64,000 nucleotides of DNA from Pseudomonadota bacterium (GTDB lineage Bacteria > Pseudomonadota > Alphaproteobacteria > Rhizobiales > Xanthobacteraceae): NCBI GenBank assembly GCA_023386635.1, contig JAEWJH010000015.1:1-64000 (forward strand), read 5' to 3'. Both the position numbers and the translations under genes were made by a program. The notes below the pieces were generated by a model that was not told where the DNA came from, searched no databases, and was given only the letters and a program-made list of their open reading frames with translations. How positions within the stretch are numbered: position 1 is the first letter of the stretch; each line of letters starts with the position of its first letter. This document shows, piece after piece, positions 62,949 through 64,000 of the stretch.

Positions 62949-64000
62949 ATGGCCGTCCCGCAAAACCGCCTGATCCCCCTGATCGTCGCCGTCGCCCTGT
63001 TCATGGAGAACATGGACTCGACGGTGATCGCCACCTCGCTGCCTGCCATCGCCGCCGATATCGGCACCAATCCGCTGGCCCTGAAGCTGGCGATCACGTC
63101 CTACCTGCTCTCCCTGGCGGTCTTCATCCCGGCCAGCGGCTGGACCGCCGACCGGTTCGGCACCCGCACCGTGTTCCGCGCCGCCATCGCCGTCTTCATC
63201 GTCGGATCGATCGGCTGCGCACTCTCCAGTTCGCTGACCGATTTCGTGATCGCGCGCATCGTTCAGGGCATCGGCGGGGCGATGATGACCCCGGTCGGCC
63301 GGCTCGTCCTGGTCCGCAGCATTGACAAGCGCGACCTCGTCGGCGCGATGGCCTGGGTCAGCACGCCGGCTTTGATCGGCCCGGTGCTCGGGCCGCCGGT
63401 CGGCGGGTTCATCACCACCTATGCGAGCTGGCACTGGATCTTCCTGATCAACGTGCCGATCGGCTTGATCGGCATCGTCATGGTGACCCGCTATATCGAG
63501 GACGTCCGCGCCGAGGAGCAGGTCGCGTTCGACTGGACCGGCATGGTCCTCGCCGGGCTCGGCATCGCCGGCGTCGCGTTCGGCTTTTCCATCATCGGCA
63601 TGAACTTCCTGCCGTGGCAGATCGCGGTCGCGCTGGTGGCCGGCGGCGCGCTGTTCGTCGCCGCGTATCTGCGCCACCGCAAGCGCGTCGCCAACCCGGT
63701 GCTCGATCTCTCGCTGCTCCATGTGCCGACCTTCCGCGCCAGCATCACCGGCGGCTTCATGTTCCGGGTCGGCATGGGCGCTCTCTCGTTCCTGCTGCCG
63801 CTGATGCTGCAGGTCGGCTTCGGCATGACGCCGTTCAAGTCCGGCATGATCACCTTCGGCACGGCGCTGGGCGCGATGACCATGAAGCTCGGCGTCGCGC
63901 GCATCCTGCAACGGTTCGGCTTCCGCGCTGTGCTGACCTTCAATGCCGTGATCAGCGCCGCCTTCCTCGCCGCCTGCGCGCTGTTCACAATCGACACCCC
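62949..64000 (+). CDS. DHA2/EmrB-QacA-type MFS multidrug transporter, C-terminus cut by window edge
   Basis: The first 350 residues of a major facilitator with about ten visible helices. LFMENMDSTVIATSLPAIAADI (residues 18-39, read as LFMENMDSTV and IATSLPAIAADI) is the helix-1 motif of 14-helix drug exporters, followed by GWTADRFGTRTVF (motif A) and RIVQGIGGAMMTPVGRLVLV (motif B). GPVLGPPVGGFI is motif C, diagnostic of antiporters. The start ATG at 62949 gives MAVPQNRLIPL. No adjacent EmrA-type gene is visible within the window. Confidence 0.9.
   Translation, partial: MAVPQNRLIPLIVAVALFMENMDSTVIATSLPAIAADIGTNPLALKLAITSYLLSLAVFIPASGWTADRFGTRTVFRAAIAVFIVGSIGCALSSSLTDFVIARIVQGIGGAMMTPVGRLVLVRSIDKRDLVGAMAWVSTPALIGPVLGPPVGGFITTYASWHWIFLINVPIGLIGIVMVTRYIEDVRAEEQVAFDWTGMVLAGLGIAGVAFGFSIIGMNFLPWQIAVALVAGGALFVAAYLRHRKRVANPVLDLSLLHVPTFRASITGGFMFRVGMGALSFLLPLMLQVGFGMTPFKSGMITFGTALGAMTMKLGVARILQRFGFRAVLTFNAVISAAFLAACALFTIDT

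Overview
The window is a high-GC, densely packed chromosomal segment of an alphaproteobacterium. Gene order and protein style point to the Rhizobiales (Hyphomicrobiales), near Bradyrhizobium, Rhodopseudomonas or Pseudolabrys. The markers are the outer-membrane block lptF-lptG-lptD-surA-pdxA-rsmA, the facing fatty-acid and translation block gmk-yicC-mltG-fabF-acpP-fabG-fabD / rpsF-rpsR-DUF2232-rplI, and dispersed palindromic repeats typical of that group. I see no rRNA or complete tRNA gene, no CRISPR array, no insertion sequence and no prophage. Almost everything is core metabolism.

Layout. 1-3.7 kb: edge-truncated AI-2E transporter and a CDP-alcohol phosphatidyltransferase (minus), purM-purN (plus), DoxX. 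3.9-7.3 kb (minus): a molybdopterin oxidoreductase split by one in-frame TGA, a TerC protein, ndk. 7.5-14.5 kb: a His-rich secreted peptide and an ABC-F ATPase (plus), then a lipoprotein, holC, a CFA-like methyltransferase with a DUF1295 partner, and pepA (minus). 14.9-22.6 kb (plus): LPS export and outer-membrane assembly genes with pdxA and rsmA. 22.6-29.0 kb (minus): gmk, yicC, mltG and the type II fatty-acid genes. 29.2-32.2 kb (plus): ribosomal proteins. 32.3-42.2 kb: a heme-motif protein with a repetitive tail (minus), then cfa, dnaB, alr, radA, cvpA, purF and an SDR (plus). 42.7-47.1 kb (minus): der, a lipoprotein, a YfgM-like protein, panB, an NnrU protein. 47.2-49.6 kb (plus): a FAD oxidoreductase and a Bug/TctC binding protein. 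49.8-64 kb: prfC, a YbaK protein, a three-gene ABC exporter with a NEW3 protein, an ArsC/Spx-like protein, a LOG protein, a GST, two MAPEG proteins, guaA, rsmB, guaB and an edge-truncated DHA2-type MFS pump.

Functional threads. Purine synthesis is well represented (purM, purN, purF, guaA, guaB). Envelope biogenesis is covered by lptDFG, surA, mltG, alr, the fab genes and two CFA-type methyltransferases. Replication, repair and translation housekeeping is spread through the rest (holC, dnaB, radA, der, rsmA, rsmB, prfC, rpsF, rpsR, rplI).

Most notable observations. (1) fabD carries an amber codon exactly at the catalytic serine of its GHSLG motif, with the rest of the gene intact in frame. 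(2) The molybdopterin oxidoreductase has one in-frame TGA, far from the metal-ligand position. (3) Three palindromes of the form GTCC-N4-GGAC are spaced exactly 16 bp apart upstream of guaB. (4) A dispersed repeat family has a core hairpin that shows a compensatory base change between copies. I found no large, clearly undescribed multi-gene system, and most of the window is ordinary core genome.
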